From: Argopecten irradians
Lineage: Eukaryota; Mollusca; Bivalvia; Pectinida; Pectinidae
Direction of reading: 5' to 3'
DNA: 64,000 nucleotides
NCBI RefSeq assembly: GCF_041381155.1
Contig: NC_091135.1
Location: 52,961,997 to 53,025,996 of the forward strand
Part shown: positions 13,401 to 26,600 of the stretch, in pieces
Layout of the letters: each line of letters opens with the position of its first letter
How positions within the stretch are numbered: position 1 is the first letter of the stretch
Notes under the pieces: model-generated
The model's input: only the letters and a program-made list of their open reading frames with translations
What the model was told of the DNA's origin: nothing
Databases searched by the model: none
Position numbers and translations under genes: made by a program

Positions 13401-16400
13401 GCAGTAACAATGTACAACTTTTCAGTGTACGTTTAGTTACAGTAGTAACAATGTACAACTTTTCAGTGTACGTTTAGTTACAGTAGTAACAATGTACAAC
13501 TTTTCTGTGTACGTTTAGTTACAGTAGTAACAATGTACAACTTTTCTGTGTACGTTTAGTTACAGTAGTAACAATGTACAACTTTTCAGTGTACGTTTAG
13601 TTACAGTAGTAACAATGTACAACTTTTCAGTGTACGTTTAGTTACAGTAGTAACAATGTACAACTTTTCAGTGTACGTTTAGTTACAGTAGTAACAATGT
13701 ACAACTTTTCTGTGTACGTTTAGTTACAGTAGTAACAATGTACAACTTTTCAGTGTACGTTTCGTTACAGTAGTAACAATGTACAACTTTTCTGTGTACG
13801 TTTAGTTACAGTAGTAACAATGTACAACTTTTCTGTGTACGTTTAGTTACAGTAGTAACAATGTACAACTTTTCTGTGTACGTTTAGTTACAGTAGTAAC
13901 AATGTACAACTTTTCTGTGTACGTTTAGTTACAGATGTGACAATGTACAACTTTTCAGTGTACGTTTAGTTACAGTAGTAACAATGTACAACTTTTTGTG
14001 TACGTTTAGTTACAGTAGTAACAATGTACAACTTTTCTGTGTACGTTTAGTTACAGTAGTAACAATGTACAACTTTTCTGTGTACGTTTAGTTACAGTAG
14101 TAACAATGTACAACTTTTCTGTGTACGTTTAGTTACAGTAGTGACAATGTACAGCTTTTCAGTGTACGTTTAGTTACAGTAGTGACAATGTACAACTTTT
14201 CAGTGTACGTTTAGTTACAGTAGTGACAATGTACAACTTTTCAGTGTACGTTTAGTTACAGTAGTGACAATGTACAACTTTTCAGTGTACGTTTAGTTAC
14301 AGTAGTAACAATGTACAACTTTTCAGTGTACGTTTAGTTACAGTAGTAACAATGTACAACTTTTCTGTGTACGTTTAGTTACAGTAGTAACAATGTACAA
14401 CTTTTCAGTGTACGTTTAGTTACAGTAGTGACAATGTACAACTTTTCTGTGTACGTTTAGTTACAGTAGTAACAATGTACAACTTTTCTGTGTACGTTTA
14501 GTTACAGTAGTAACAATGTACAACTTTTCTGTGTACGTTTAGTTACAGTAGTAACAATGTACAACTTTTCAGTGTACGTTTAGTTACAGTAGTAACAATG
14601 TACAACTTTTCAGTGTACGTTTAGTTACAGTAGTAACAATGTACAACTTTTCTGTGTACGTTTAGTTACAGTAGTAACAATGTACAACTTTTCAGTGTAC
14701 GTTTAGTTACAGTAGTAACAATGTACAACTTTTCTGTGTACGTTTAGTTACAGTAGTAACAATGTACAACTTTTCTGTGTACGTTTAGTTACAGTAGTAA
14801 CAATGTACAACTTTTCAGTGTACGTTTAGTTACAGTAGTAACAATGTACAACTTTTCTGTGTACGTTTAGTTACAGTAGTAACAATGTACAACTTTTCTG
14901 TGTACGTTTAGTTACAGTAGTAACAATGTACAACTTTTCTGTGTACGTTTAGTTACAGTAGTAACAATGTACAACTTTTCAGTGTATGTTTAGTTACAGT
15001 AGTAACAATGTACAGCTTTTCAGTGTACGTTTAGTTACAGTAGTAACAATGTTCAACTTTTCTGTGTACGTTTAGTTACAGTAGTAACAATGTACAACTT
15101 TTCAGTGTACGTTTAGTTACAGTAGTAACAATGTACAACTTTTCAGTGTACGTTTAGTTACAGTAGTAACAATGTACAACTTTTCTGTGTACGTTTAGTT
15201 ACAGCAGTAACAATGTACAACTTTTCTGTGTACGTTTAGTTACAGTAGTGACAATGTACAACTTTTCAGTGTACGTTTAGTTACAGTAGTGACAATGTAC
15301 AACTTTTCAGTGTACGTTTAGTTACAGTAGTAACAATGTACAACTTTTCAGTGTACGTTTAGTTACAGTAGTGACAATGTACAACTTTTCTGTGTACGTT
15401 TAGTTACAGTAGTAACAATGTACAACTTTTCAGTGTACGTTTAGTTACAGTAGTGACAATGTACAACTTTTCAGTGTACGTTTAGTTACAGTAGTGACAA
15501 TGTACAACTTTTCAGTGTACGTTTAGTTACAGTAGTAACAATGTACAACTTTTCAGTGTACGTTTAGTTACAGTAGTAACAATGTACAACTTTTAGTGTA
15601 CGTTTAGTTACAGTAGTAACAATGTACAACTTTTCAGTGTACGTTTAGTTACAGCAGTAACAATGTACAACTTTTCAGTGTACGTTTAGTTACAGCAGTA
15701 ACAATGTACAACTTTTCAGTGTACGTTTAGTTACAGTAGTAACAATGTACAACTTTTCAGTGTACGTTTAGTTACAGTAGTAACAATGTACAACTTTTCA
15801 GTGTACGTTTAGTTACAGTAGTAACAATGTACAACTTTTCAGTGTACGTTTAGTTACAGTAGTAACAATGTACAACTTTTCAGTGTACGTTTAGTTACAG
15901 TAGTAACAATGTACAGCTTTTCAGTGTACGTTTAGTTACAGTAGTGACAAATGTACAACTTTTCAGTGTACGTTTAGTTACAGTAGTGACAATGTACAAC
16001 TTTTCAGTGTACGTTTAGTTACAGTAGTAACAATGTACAACTTTTCTGTGTACGTTTAGTTACAGTAGTAACAATGTACAACTTTTCTGTGTACGTTTAG
16101 TTACAGTAGTAACAATGTACAACTTTTCAGTGTACGTTTAGTTACAGTAGTAACAAGTGTACAACTTTTCAGTGTACGTTTAGTTACAGTAGTAACAATG
16201 TACAACTTTTCAGTGTACGTTTAGTTACAGTAGTAACAATGTACAGCTTTTCAGTGTACGTTTAGTTACAGTAGTAACAATGTACAACTTTTCTGTGTAC
16301 GTTTAGTTACAGTAGTAACAATGTACAACTTTTCAGTGTACGTTTAGTTACAGTAGTAACAATGTACAACTTTTCTGTGTACGTTTAGTTACAGTAGTAA

Positions 16401-17499
16401 CAATGTACAACTTTTCTGTGTACGTTAAGTTACAGCAGTAACAATGTACAACTTTTCTGTGTACGTTTAGTTACAGTAGTGACAATGTACAACTTTTCAG
16501 TGTACGTTTAGTTACAGTAGTGACAATGTACAACTTTTCAGTGTACGTTTAGTTACAGTAGTGACAATGTACAACTTTTCAGTGTACGTTTAGTTACAGT
16601 AGTGACAATGTACAACTTTTCTGTGTATGTTTAGTTACAGTAGTGACAATGTACAACTTTTCAGTGTACGTTTAGTTACAGTAGTGACAATGTACAACTT
16701 TTCAGTGTACGTTTAGTTACAGTAGTAACAATGTACAACTTTTCAGTGTACGTTTAGTTACAGTAGTAACAATGTACAACTTTGTAGTGTACGTTTAGTT
16801 ACAGTAGTAACAATGTACAACTTTTCAGTGTACGTTTAGTTACAGCAGTAACAATGTACAACTTTTCAGTGTACGTTTAGTTACAGCAGTAACAATGTAC
16901 AACTTTTCAGTGTACGTTTAGTTACAGTAGTAACAATGTACAACTTTTCAGTGTACGTTTAGTTACAGTAGTAACAATGTACAGCTTTTCAGTGTACGTT
17001 TAGTTACAGTAGTAACAATGTACAATTTTTCAGTGTACGTTTAGTTACAGTAGTAACAATGTACAGCTTTTCAGTGTACGTTTAGTTACAGTAGTAACAA
17101 TGTACAGCTTTTCAGTGTACGTTTAGTTACAGTAGTAACAATGTACAGCTTTTCAGTGTACGTTTAGTTACAGTAGTAACAATGTACAGCTTTTCAGTGT
17201 ACGTTTAGTTACAGTAGTAACAATGTACAGCTTTTCAGTGTACGTTTAGTTACAGTAGTAACAATGTACAACTTTTCAGTGTACGTTTAGTTACAGTAGT
17301 AACAATGTACAACTGTTCAGTGTACGTTTAGTTACAGTAGTAACAATGTACAGCTTTTCAGTGTACGTTAGTTACCGTAGTAACAATGTACAACTTTTCA
17401 GTGTACGTTTAGTTACAGTAGTAACAATGTACAACTTTTCTGTGTACGTTTAGTTACAGTAGTGACAATGTACAGCTTTTCAGTGTATGTATATTTACA
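7453..17499 (+). repeat. 41 bp satellite array, about 245 units
   Basis: Nearly perfect head-to-tail 41 bp units fill 10.05 kb. The core reads GTTTAGTTACAGTAGTAACA then ATGTACAACTTTTCWGTGTAC. Units differ mainly at three positions: CTGTG or CAGTG, GTAACA or GTGACA, CAGTAG or CAGCAG. A rarer form has TTTGTAGTGTACG. Each unit contains two small inverted repeats, GTTAC-AGTA-GTAAC and GTACA-(9)-TGTAC. A few units are 40 or 42 bp long. There are no open frames of note, and no spacers of the CRISPR kind. Identity is highest inside and decays at both edges (first unit tacattt; last unit tgtatgtatatt). Confidence 0.98.
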
Positions 17500-18278
17500 A
17501 GAAGAAAGCATATGTGATAGTCCATTATTTTATTCTAAAAAAATTTTAAACAAAATCAGGGAGGATGAATTTTAATAAACTACATAAAAGTATAACATAA
17601 ATATTTAAGTAAACATAAATCTACAACAACAACAATAACAACAGTACGTCTATACATATACCACCACATTGCCAACAATGTAGAATTTGCTGTCAATTTA
17701 AAGGCGTAGCAATGGAGTCGTCTCTAAAACTATATTAGATATTCCAATACATTCTTCATTATCGTTACTATAAGGTCATAAATGTATATAAAGTAGTTTA
17801 TGAATATTTAAAATATCAGTATTGCAAGTATGATTTAACAAAATCATGATCATCGAGTTGTCTAATACACTGTATACTATTACAAATCAATTCAATCACT
17901 GGCTTATGTCAGCACATAAAGTAAATCATGGGGTTTAACAAAATATGTAAGTTTTTACTACGAATACCACATGTACAATATGGTACATGGGCATATCTGG
18001 TATGTTTTTGAGAATATTGTATAGTTGCATGTATAGTGCACACTTTTTCCATAAAAAATGGGTAATCAACCAGAAATAGGACAAAATTTTACAATTTTTT
18101 TTCCTGCCATTAAGACAAATTAATGTGGATTCTTACTTATGAATCTTTATTTCCCATGCATGGTTAAAGATCCTCTTTAGTTAAAGCATTTCACATTGTA
18201 CCAATAGCACCACACCTCTGAATCGGATGATTATGAGTAGCTAGCTATGAGGGAGGTCAATATTTTCCCAACATCATC
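17500..18278. other. AT-rich non-coding DNA after the satellite
   Basis: No gene, RNA or repeat array recognised. On the minus strand AATAAAA at about 17530 could be a distal polyadenylation signal for syntrophin, but nothing shows that its transcript extends so far. Confidence 0.4.
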
Positions 18279-19852
18279 ATTTCTATCATCCTCAATTCTC
18301 CAGGGATTACTATCATTGATGTTATATCCACCCCTGGACTATCTCATACTAAACCTTGAGGCAACAGGAGACACATGTAATTTGATCTTTTGATGTACAT
18401 CAAAGGATTCGATTAAGGTACATTTTTGTAAGTGACTTGACTTTGAAGTTGGGCTTTGCTCTCCCTGTAATATTCAATGGAAGTCTTTGCAGGCCTACCA
18501 TTGGTCGTTTTTTAGCTCGCCTATTCGAAGAATAGGGGGAGCTAATGTTGTCACCCTGGCGTCGGCGTCCGTGTTGGCGTCCCATTTCACTTTAAAGTTT
18601 TTGAGCAAGTTTCTGTTTCCTCAATTGTTTAAGCTTAAGTCATCATAAATGTTTATGATTTTATTTTCCTTATGTATATGGTTGCTGAACGTGATAATAC
18701 AACCAATTTGGGGCCCTTTAGGGTTTTTTTGAGTCTGTTAATTTGTCATATTTCCATGTTAAAGTTTTTGAGCAAGTTTCTTTTTTGTCTATTGTTTAAG
18801 CTTAAAGTTGTATTGCTGCTAATTTCACTGTAACAATATGTAACTTAAACATTTGATATTCAAACATTGAAATGTAACTTGATGATTTAGCTTCCCAAAA
18901 GCATATGTCGGCCTATAAGAGAGCCGAAATCTAGGAATCATTTATTCCTGGTTTTGAATAAAGCGCCTTCAATCACCGCCATGTACAGTGACTTCGGATT
19001 CCGAATCGTATCACGTGACTGACGTTCGACACGACCTGCACGTGGTGAGCCAGATAACTAGCGTAAGCGCACATGTGTTTGTTTACGTTTTCCTTCTGGC
19101 TTATATGAGCAAATCATGCTGGTATATGTCCACAGATAGAGTATTTGAAACATCCAATTTACACATTACCATAAAATATTGTGTGGATCAAATACATGTA
19201 TAGTAATGTGCAAGCATTATTTTGTTTGTAGATAGAGTCTGATGAAGTCGACCACATGTTTTGTTTATGAAAAATTGTTGATGTTTTCTCTTGGTTTCAC
19301 AACCCTCGTTTTACTTCGAGATTGTCAAGACGATGTTCGGAAGAGTTCGGAATGATTCCGCATTTTTCGAGCCTATTTTTCACGTGTACACGTTAAAAAG
19401 ATTTTTTACTTTTATAATTAAAGATACTTCCAGTGCTGCAACTTTATAAAAAGTGGTAAAATTAGAAAGTTTAAAACTCAGACAGATGGAGAAAAATATG
19501 TATAACACTTAAACAGTTTTCACTATGACAAAAAGAGCGAAAGTTATAGACCATACAACTTTAAGTCATCATAAATGTTTATGATTTTATTTTCCTAATG
19601 TGTATGGATGCTGAACGTGATAATACAACCAATTTGGGGCCATTTAGGGGGTTTTTGAGTCTGTTAATTTGTCATATTTCCATGTTTAAATAGTAAATAC
19701 TTGAACATCAACTTCTTCTGAATAGGTGAGCTTTGCTGTTCTCCAACAGCTCTTGTTTCTCCTGAACTGCCTCCGGTTTTTACAGTGAGATAGTCCAGGG
19801 GTGGATATGTGTCAGTGATGGTAACCCCTGGAGTATTGAAGATGATAGATTT
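18279..19852. mobile_element. Inverted-repeat wings (~68 bp) enclosing a nested repeat
   Basis: 18279-18346 and 19786-19852 are inverted copies of each other. Both contain ATCCACCCCTGGACTATCTC or its complement, and the ATCATC...CTCCAGG segment. A third copy lies at 5905. The wings could be the terminal repeats of one element, or two separate fragments. Target duplications were not resolved. Confidence 0.5.
18511..19757 (+). mobile_element. AGCTCGCC-type dispersed repeat with hairpin end
   Basis: The left end is a hairpin, AGCTCGCCTATTC (18514-18526) against GAATAGGGGGAGCT (18530-18543). The right end repeats GAATAGGTGAGCT (19720-19732) followed by TTTGCTGTTCTCCAACAGC. Inside, about 126 bp at 18635-18760 recurs directly at 19561-19686, and AAAGTTTTTGAGCAAGTTTC occurs twice. 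Elements with this opening and close are abundant in bivalve genomes (recalled, not searched). No transposase frame is present. Confidence 0.6.
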
Positions 19853-19857
19853 CAATG

Positions 19858-22800
19858 TAATATATCTTCATGTTAACAAAAAGTGATCAACGATTACACC
19901 CATGTCAAAAATCAGATGTGTCTTTGGTCAGACTCTGTTAGTTTGTGGTGTCTCATGATGAGACGTAAATGATCCTGACTTAAAGCTTAAATCAACCTTA
20001 CTTATATAAACTTGTCATAAGGAAGAAAATTGTTATAATTATAACATCTAAATGGAGATAAAACACAAATAAAAGTGCAAAGCATGAACACAATTCTGTG
20101 ATTTGTTCACAAAAAGGCACAGCATACTATTGACATGGAACAAAAATTTCATCTGAAATGAACGTCAGAAAATGAAACACATGACACCCACTATTCATGT
20201 TAAAAACGTACAATAATAAGGAAGGTATGTACAACTATGTTCTACAATAGTTATATAATCTATTCAAAATCTCCATGACATGAAATGGGGTTACTTAAAC
20301 ACATTGGACTATCAGAAAATCCTTCTCTAGTCTTGTGTCTATCTTGCATAAATTACAAAAAGGGGGAAATGTGCCTTCTATTACAACAATTACATATACA
20401 CTAACATTTCTAGTTCATACTGACATGTATATAATTATATATAATGTACAAACATCTCACAACTCGTGATATCTAATACTTATACCATCCTTACATTTCA
20501 TTCTGATGTATGAACAAATCTGACATGCTTAGAGAAAACATGACCCTCCCAGATGGCATATTATACACTAATATTGACCAATCATCATCACTTTGTATAC
20601 ATCTTATAGCATTCTTCATAAATCACTGAAAGTATTCAGCATTTTAAAGTATTTCATGAAATATCATGCATTAATAACTTGATCCAGGACATTACAAGTA
20701 GATGACAAAATCTTAAAACTCTTGGTTGATGATTTGAACACATTTGCTTCCTTCATTTGTTATCTATTAAAAAGTTAAAAGTTGTTAAAAGATAGAACAG
20801 CAATTTAAATAATGTGAATCTATGATACATTTCGGTTCAAACTGAATAGTCATTCGGTCAAAGTAAAATTCCTCACCACTCTTTAAAAATATAATATGAC
20901 ATACACTTAAACAAATCTTAAAATATAAATTACTAATCAATTCCCTGAACAAATTCCTGTATTGCTTTGAAACATTTCATTAGATTAGAAGATACAATTT
21001 GTTAGGTACAGATATAAAGATACAGTTGTATAATTGACATTTACCAATTTGTATTTTTTCAACAAGTTAAGGGGAGAATTAGTCTAAAATTCTAGCGAAA
21101 GCTTCCGATATTGAGTTATCAACATTATTCAGACTGTAACTCAATATTTACTAATGTAAATCAATGATGTAATAAAAACAAAATCAACATTAAAGATAAA
21201 GTCTTGCCAAATTCACTTGCTATATGTCTTACAGTGTAATGCATGATATCATGCTTTATTTATTATCCACTTCAAAAAAATCCAGTTCAACAACATGCCC
21301 TTTGTACAATTTCACTACATTTCACTACTTCATTTAATTATCTTGGTTGCTTCCTAAAATGCCTTCTCCAAATTCCAAAGCTTAGTTTTGAACTGAGTGG
21401 AGATATTCATAGTATAAATTATAAGTTTGAAGATGACAATCAAGTCTTTTATCATATTCAAGCAATTCCACTCCATGGGTCATCCAGACGATCAGATTAC
21501 AATTTGCCAGGTGATAAATGATTTTGATTGTGATCTAATCAGTTAGCTGAGTCAATATTTTCATGCAATTTATACAATTTTACTAATGTTATGGGCTAAC
21601 ATTCTATTATGACTACATGCTTTTGGGGTATAGGTTTTCAGCAGTTAATGTTTTCATATAAATGTTTCTACACCAGTGAACTTTTTCTGTACATGACAAT
21701 TTTTCACCATGACAACTAGCAGTTTTGAAGCTTTACCTCACCCTAATGCAATAACATCATCCATTAATGTAGTTAATCTGTTATTAAGTTAACATCCTAA
21801 TATTTTTCTACATAAAAACTCTGTACAAACAGTACCCGTTTCTAACAGCTAGAGTAGACATGTTGTCTAGACTACATATATACAATGGTTAAACTAATTT
21901 AATAACAATGCTGATGACAGAAAGATTACTTTTATAGACGTATATAAGTTACTTGTCTAACCTGAGAATGGCTTTGTAGAGCACTGACATCTACTGAAAA
22001 CATTTCACTTTAAAATAAAATTGAACTCTCATTCACTGGCCTGGGAAGTATAAATACAAGTAAATGAATCAGCAATGATGTAATGCTGATGCTGAGGATT
22101 GGTCAGGAATCGACTGAAAACAACACTAGATTGTAGACAAAATGTGCCTATAAATCTACAGTATCTTAAGTATAAACAATTCATATAGAGTTATCTGCTC
22201 TTGTGACCAGGTATTCATTGGTATGTGGTCAGTTGGCAGGTAAACAGGTCAATGCCATAGTAACCTATTAACAATATACTACACAACTTCTATAGGTGTA
22301 AGTACATTTCTGTAGATAAATCTTATGAAAACTAATTTTCTCACAAATTAATGACACTATACTACATAGAATGTAACTAAAATTGAAATGGTATCTGCTC
22401 TGATGGGAGATAACTCTGTAAAGATGAATGGGGAGGGGGTATTTAGAGTCTGTACATATCACAGGTAAAGCATCCTCCTGTCTGTACCAGCACATTGTGA
22501 TGATAAAGACGGGGACTTGGCATGAATATGTACACCACTGTCTATTTACTATGAACTGTTGGCTATCAAGCCCCTGTGGTAGGTAACAAGGATAAAAACA
22601 TGACAAGTCTTAAAATATCTCATGGTCCAACTAGACAATTTTTTTTTTTTTTGCAACTTTCTAATCAATGAATGGCTGAACAATCCATTATTCAAACTAG
22701 AATTCCATCATGTGTACGTAGATAGTGTGTTGCAAATTCATGTCAAGTCTCCATGGCAACATAGGTCTGAACAACACATTTTACATTTTATTATATGTAC

Positions 22801-23622
22801 GACAAGAAAGCTACAACATTCTCTTGAATCACATTCATTCTCAGCCTTATACCACAATTCCATGGATACACCAGTATCACAGGATACTGAGTTACAGAAT
22901 CATCAGACCTTCCTTAGTTTGCTTAAGATATTTTCAGACATTTTAGAGGTTTTGGAGAGAGAAGAAGGAATTTTCAGGTATTTTAAAGCTTGATTGTCAA
23001 TGTTCATACAAAAAGGATTCTTCATAGTAAAATTTAGGGTAAGTAAGTATGTACTCTGTAACTCATTCAGATCCATGTGATTAGCAATACCCAAGTTCCT
23101 CAAAATCTGAACCATTCAGTAAATACGTAAAATAATGTAATGCACTCTGTGATTTGTAGTTTATATGTCCTCCTGTGTTGTCATGTCAACCAGAATCATT
23201 TCTCTAGGCCATGTAGTTTGACATTTTTCAAGTATTCTAGGAGTAAATTCAGCCTCGTCTGCCTGGAGAGTGTTAGTCACTTGGCCCGCAAGAATGTAAA
23301 CTATAGTCAACACACCCATTCAATTGTTTTATATATTTGTCCTTAGTTCATTTGGATTTGGACAAACTAACATGGCCCAGGTGCTGTTCAAAACACAAAA
23401 AGTGACATCGTTCCTTCCCAACACAACTCTGGAATTTCATCTAAAGTGTCTTCGATGTTGTTGTGACATCACAGCTTCTTTTTGTCAAAATCACCACTTC
23501 TTTGTATCATGCTCCCATGATATAGTAACTTCAATGCGAAATTATCTTCATTATATATGATCAAATCTAATTGACCAAAATATCTCCATGGCAACATTTG
23601 ATGACTGGGTTAATAGGTCAGG
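19858..23622. other. Non-coding stretch downstream of syntrophin, probable 3' UTR in part
   Basis: No coding region is supported. It lies immediately 3' of the minus-strand syntrophin stop. Candidate minus-strand AATAAA signals are at about 22787 and 21253, giving 3' UTRs of about 0.84 or 2.4 kb. Repeats are scarce here compared with the rest of the window, which fits a transcribed UTR. Confidence 0.4.
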
Positions 23623-26600
23623 TCATGCCACAAGGCCAAGTCTGTTCACCTTGGAGGAGAGAAAAGTGTGCAGAACAAACACCATTGGCTTAGGACAAGT
23701 TCTTAGATCCAGTTCCTGAAAAAAAGTTTAATATATATTGAATATACATGTATAATGCAAAGAAATTCAGTTACACTTACCGGTACTCTCTTTTTGCTCA
23801 CAATGAATTACTTATCTAACTAATTTTAATTTCAACTTCAGTACATCCTGTTCAAACTGGTCCTTGTCTAATTCAGATCCCTGTCTATTCTGACTTAATT
23901 TTATGATATTTTCCTTCATAGTTGATAGCAATGTAAAACCTGTATAATCCAGAACCTATCTACACTGGCAGTAAAAAAGCTGGTCCCTGTGACATTAATT
24001 TTAGACAAGTTATACTGTTTTGATTATTTTTGTTGGAACTACAATATATAAACTTTGAGGCTGTCATTTCTTATCAACAGCGACAGAACTGGTATGGTGG
24101 TTCAAACTCCCTACGGATCCATTTTCATTGAGATAATATCTGAATTCCAACCTATCAAAACCTTTACTTAATTGTGTTACAATAGCAACCAAGGTATACT
24201 AATTCTTATTGATTTTTTGGTTTGATTAGTTTAACGTCCTATTAACAGCCAGGGTCATTTAAGGACATGCCAGGTTTGTTGGTGGAGGAAAGCCGGAGTA
24301 CCCTGAGAAAAACCACTGACCAGCGGTCAGTACCTGGCAACTGCCCCACATCGGATTCGAACTCGCGACCCAGAGGTGGAGGGCATGTGGTAATATGTCA
24401 GTTACATCTTAACCACTCGGCCACCGCGGCCCCAATTCTTATTGAAATCTTGCAATATCTACAAATATTCATGTAAAAGCAAGCCATGTGAGTGATGACA
24501 ATTTTGTTTCCTTCAATTGTGGGAAGAAATGTTCTTACACATCTAATCTGCGAAGAGTAATAGGGTGCATACAATGCATAGTGATATAAAAAGAATTGGA
24601 AGAAAAACGGAGAAATCACTATTTCAAAAAGTTGGGAAACATGGAATTAATGATATAGTAAAGCCAACCTGTTCTCCTTCCTCTCCAAAGTCTAACCACA
24701 TGAGTCTCTGTCCATCATCTGCAGACATCCTTAACTTGTCATATGGGTATGCCCAGAAAACATTGGCCTTATCTGAGCTGTCCCGAGGTTTGGCGCTCGT
24801 CAGTGCGAATCCCTGGTCATAGTGTAGGGTAAGTTTGCATTCCTGGCCTTGCCATCCGACAGCTGTCAACGTACACAGAAATCAATGGTAGTTTACAAAA
24901 AACAATAGCTTTCAAAATAACCTTATTATAAAATATTAAAAAATTACTGGGTCCCTTCCACAAAAAGCAACCCTCCCTCTACAAATTACCCTCCCCCTAT
25001 ATATATGCCCCTTCCCATAAGCATCCCTTCCCCTATAGATAACTTTTTCTCTCAACAATCCCTAAATTTGGTCCAAGTGTGAATCTGAAGTCATATTTAT
25101 AGGATATCGGGGTAAGTTTGTATTCCTGGTCTATAAACACTACTTACCTCCCCTTACTAACACCTTTCTCCTATAAATCCTTTAATAACCCAGAACCAAT
25201 GCCCTAACATACTTACCACAGGTAACCTCCCTAATGAGAGCTGCAGCTCCATGAGACCCTTGAACGAAAGCCCTGGACCAGTAAGCAAGGTCTCGCTGAG
25301 TCTCCACCCGAAACACATGAATTTCCACCCCATTCCTTGTTCCTGTCCTTGTGCCGAAAGTCATTATCTCACTTCCTGTTTGAGGCGTACTGTTGTTTGA
25401 ATGCACAAGTCTGGAATAGATCAGAAACTACCCAGATGTTTTAGTCTGTCTCTTCATTTTGTCTTTACAAATATTGAGCGGAAGTACAATGGATATGAAT
25501 CCATATATTAAACAAAAGAATATCAAAGTAGCTGGATTGATAGGGTTAAAGATTGGTGGACAGGGTTATCATTTGTAACTAGCTAGCTTCTGTCTAGAAT
25601 TAGGAAGGTCAGCTACATTTTCTTCTCCTGTTTCTAAATTTCGCCACAAACTAAATGGCTATAGGGACGGTATGCAGGTTTTCATGTGCGCAATTTTCAT
25701 ACGAATAAAGGTAGGGGATGGAAATGTACATGTATACAAGACATGGTCGATCATAGTGTGTTCTCAACAAGTGTGTTGATATTGGTAGATCCTATTTCAG
25801 ATGGTCCTGAGTTTGATCCTCTGTCTAACTGTTACATTCCCCTCCTTTGACAGAAGTACCCTACCTTGTTGCTAATAAAGGATGACTTTGGAAAGGGGTG
25901 GCCCATTCCTCTTTGCTCCATGGGGCAGTGTCATAAAGCAGAGCATCTTTGTCAGTCAGGGCGATAAAAACTGGCTTCCATGTTGGGTTTCCTTGTTCAT
26001 TCAATAACTGCAAATAAGCAGGGATATTATATTTATTTTCTAACACAACTTCATAGAGGTGACTTCAAAATAATAAGAAATTCACCAATACTCTATATAG
26101 CTAACAAACTGTAAAATCGCATTGATCATGATTCATTTATCAAATTTAAAACTTATCTGTCACATTTTGTTAATTTCAAAATGTTATGCACTCTTCTAAT
26201 AAATGTTTTCTCATTTCCCCCTGATGGCACTGTGACTATATATAAGTGCTGCCTTAAGCTGAGTATGGTGGTCTCCAGTTCCTGATCAGGTACTCTACTT
26301 TTCTATTTGGGTACTTTTCTGTCTGTGCACCTGACCTGACTTACTTACCATACTATCCCCCATCAACTAATCACACCAAAGTCAAGTGTCCTCAAAAGAA
26401 GGTATAAATATTACGCCCAAATAAGACATTAATTTAAGAAGTTTTGAAACCAAACATGGTATAATTATAAGTACTTTTAACCAGACATTGCCAAAGTTGA
26501 AAAAAAATGGCCGGACATTCCGACCGGCAAGGGCAAGCCGGACTAAACAAGATTTTGCTGGACCGAACATTAATGTGAATTTTTGAAATAAACATAACTG

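Noticed and set aside
7453..17499. CRISPR-like array
   Set aside because: Units are contiguous 41 bp repeats with no unique spacers, and the genome is eukaryotic.
22268..22993. Frames of 112 and 123 codons downstream of syntrophin
   Set aside because: No recognisable domain and no consistent splice sites; they lie in the probable 3' UTR or flank.
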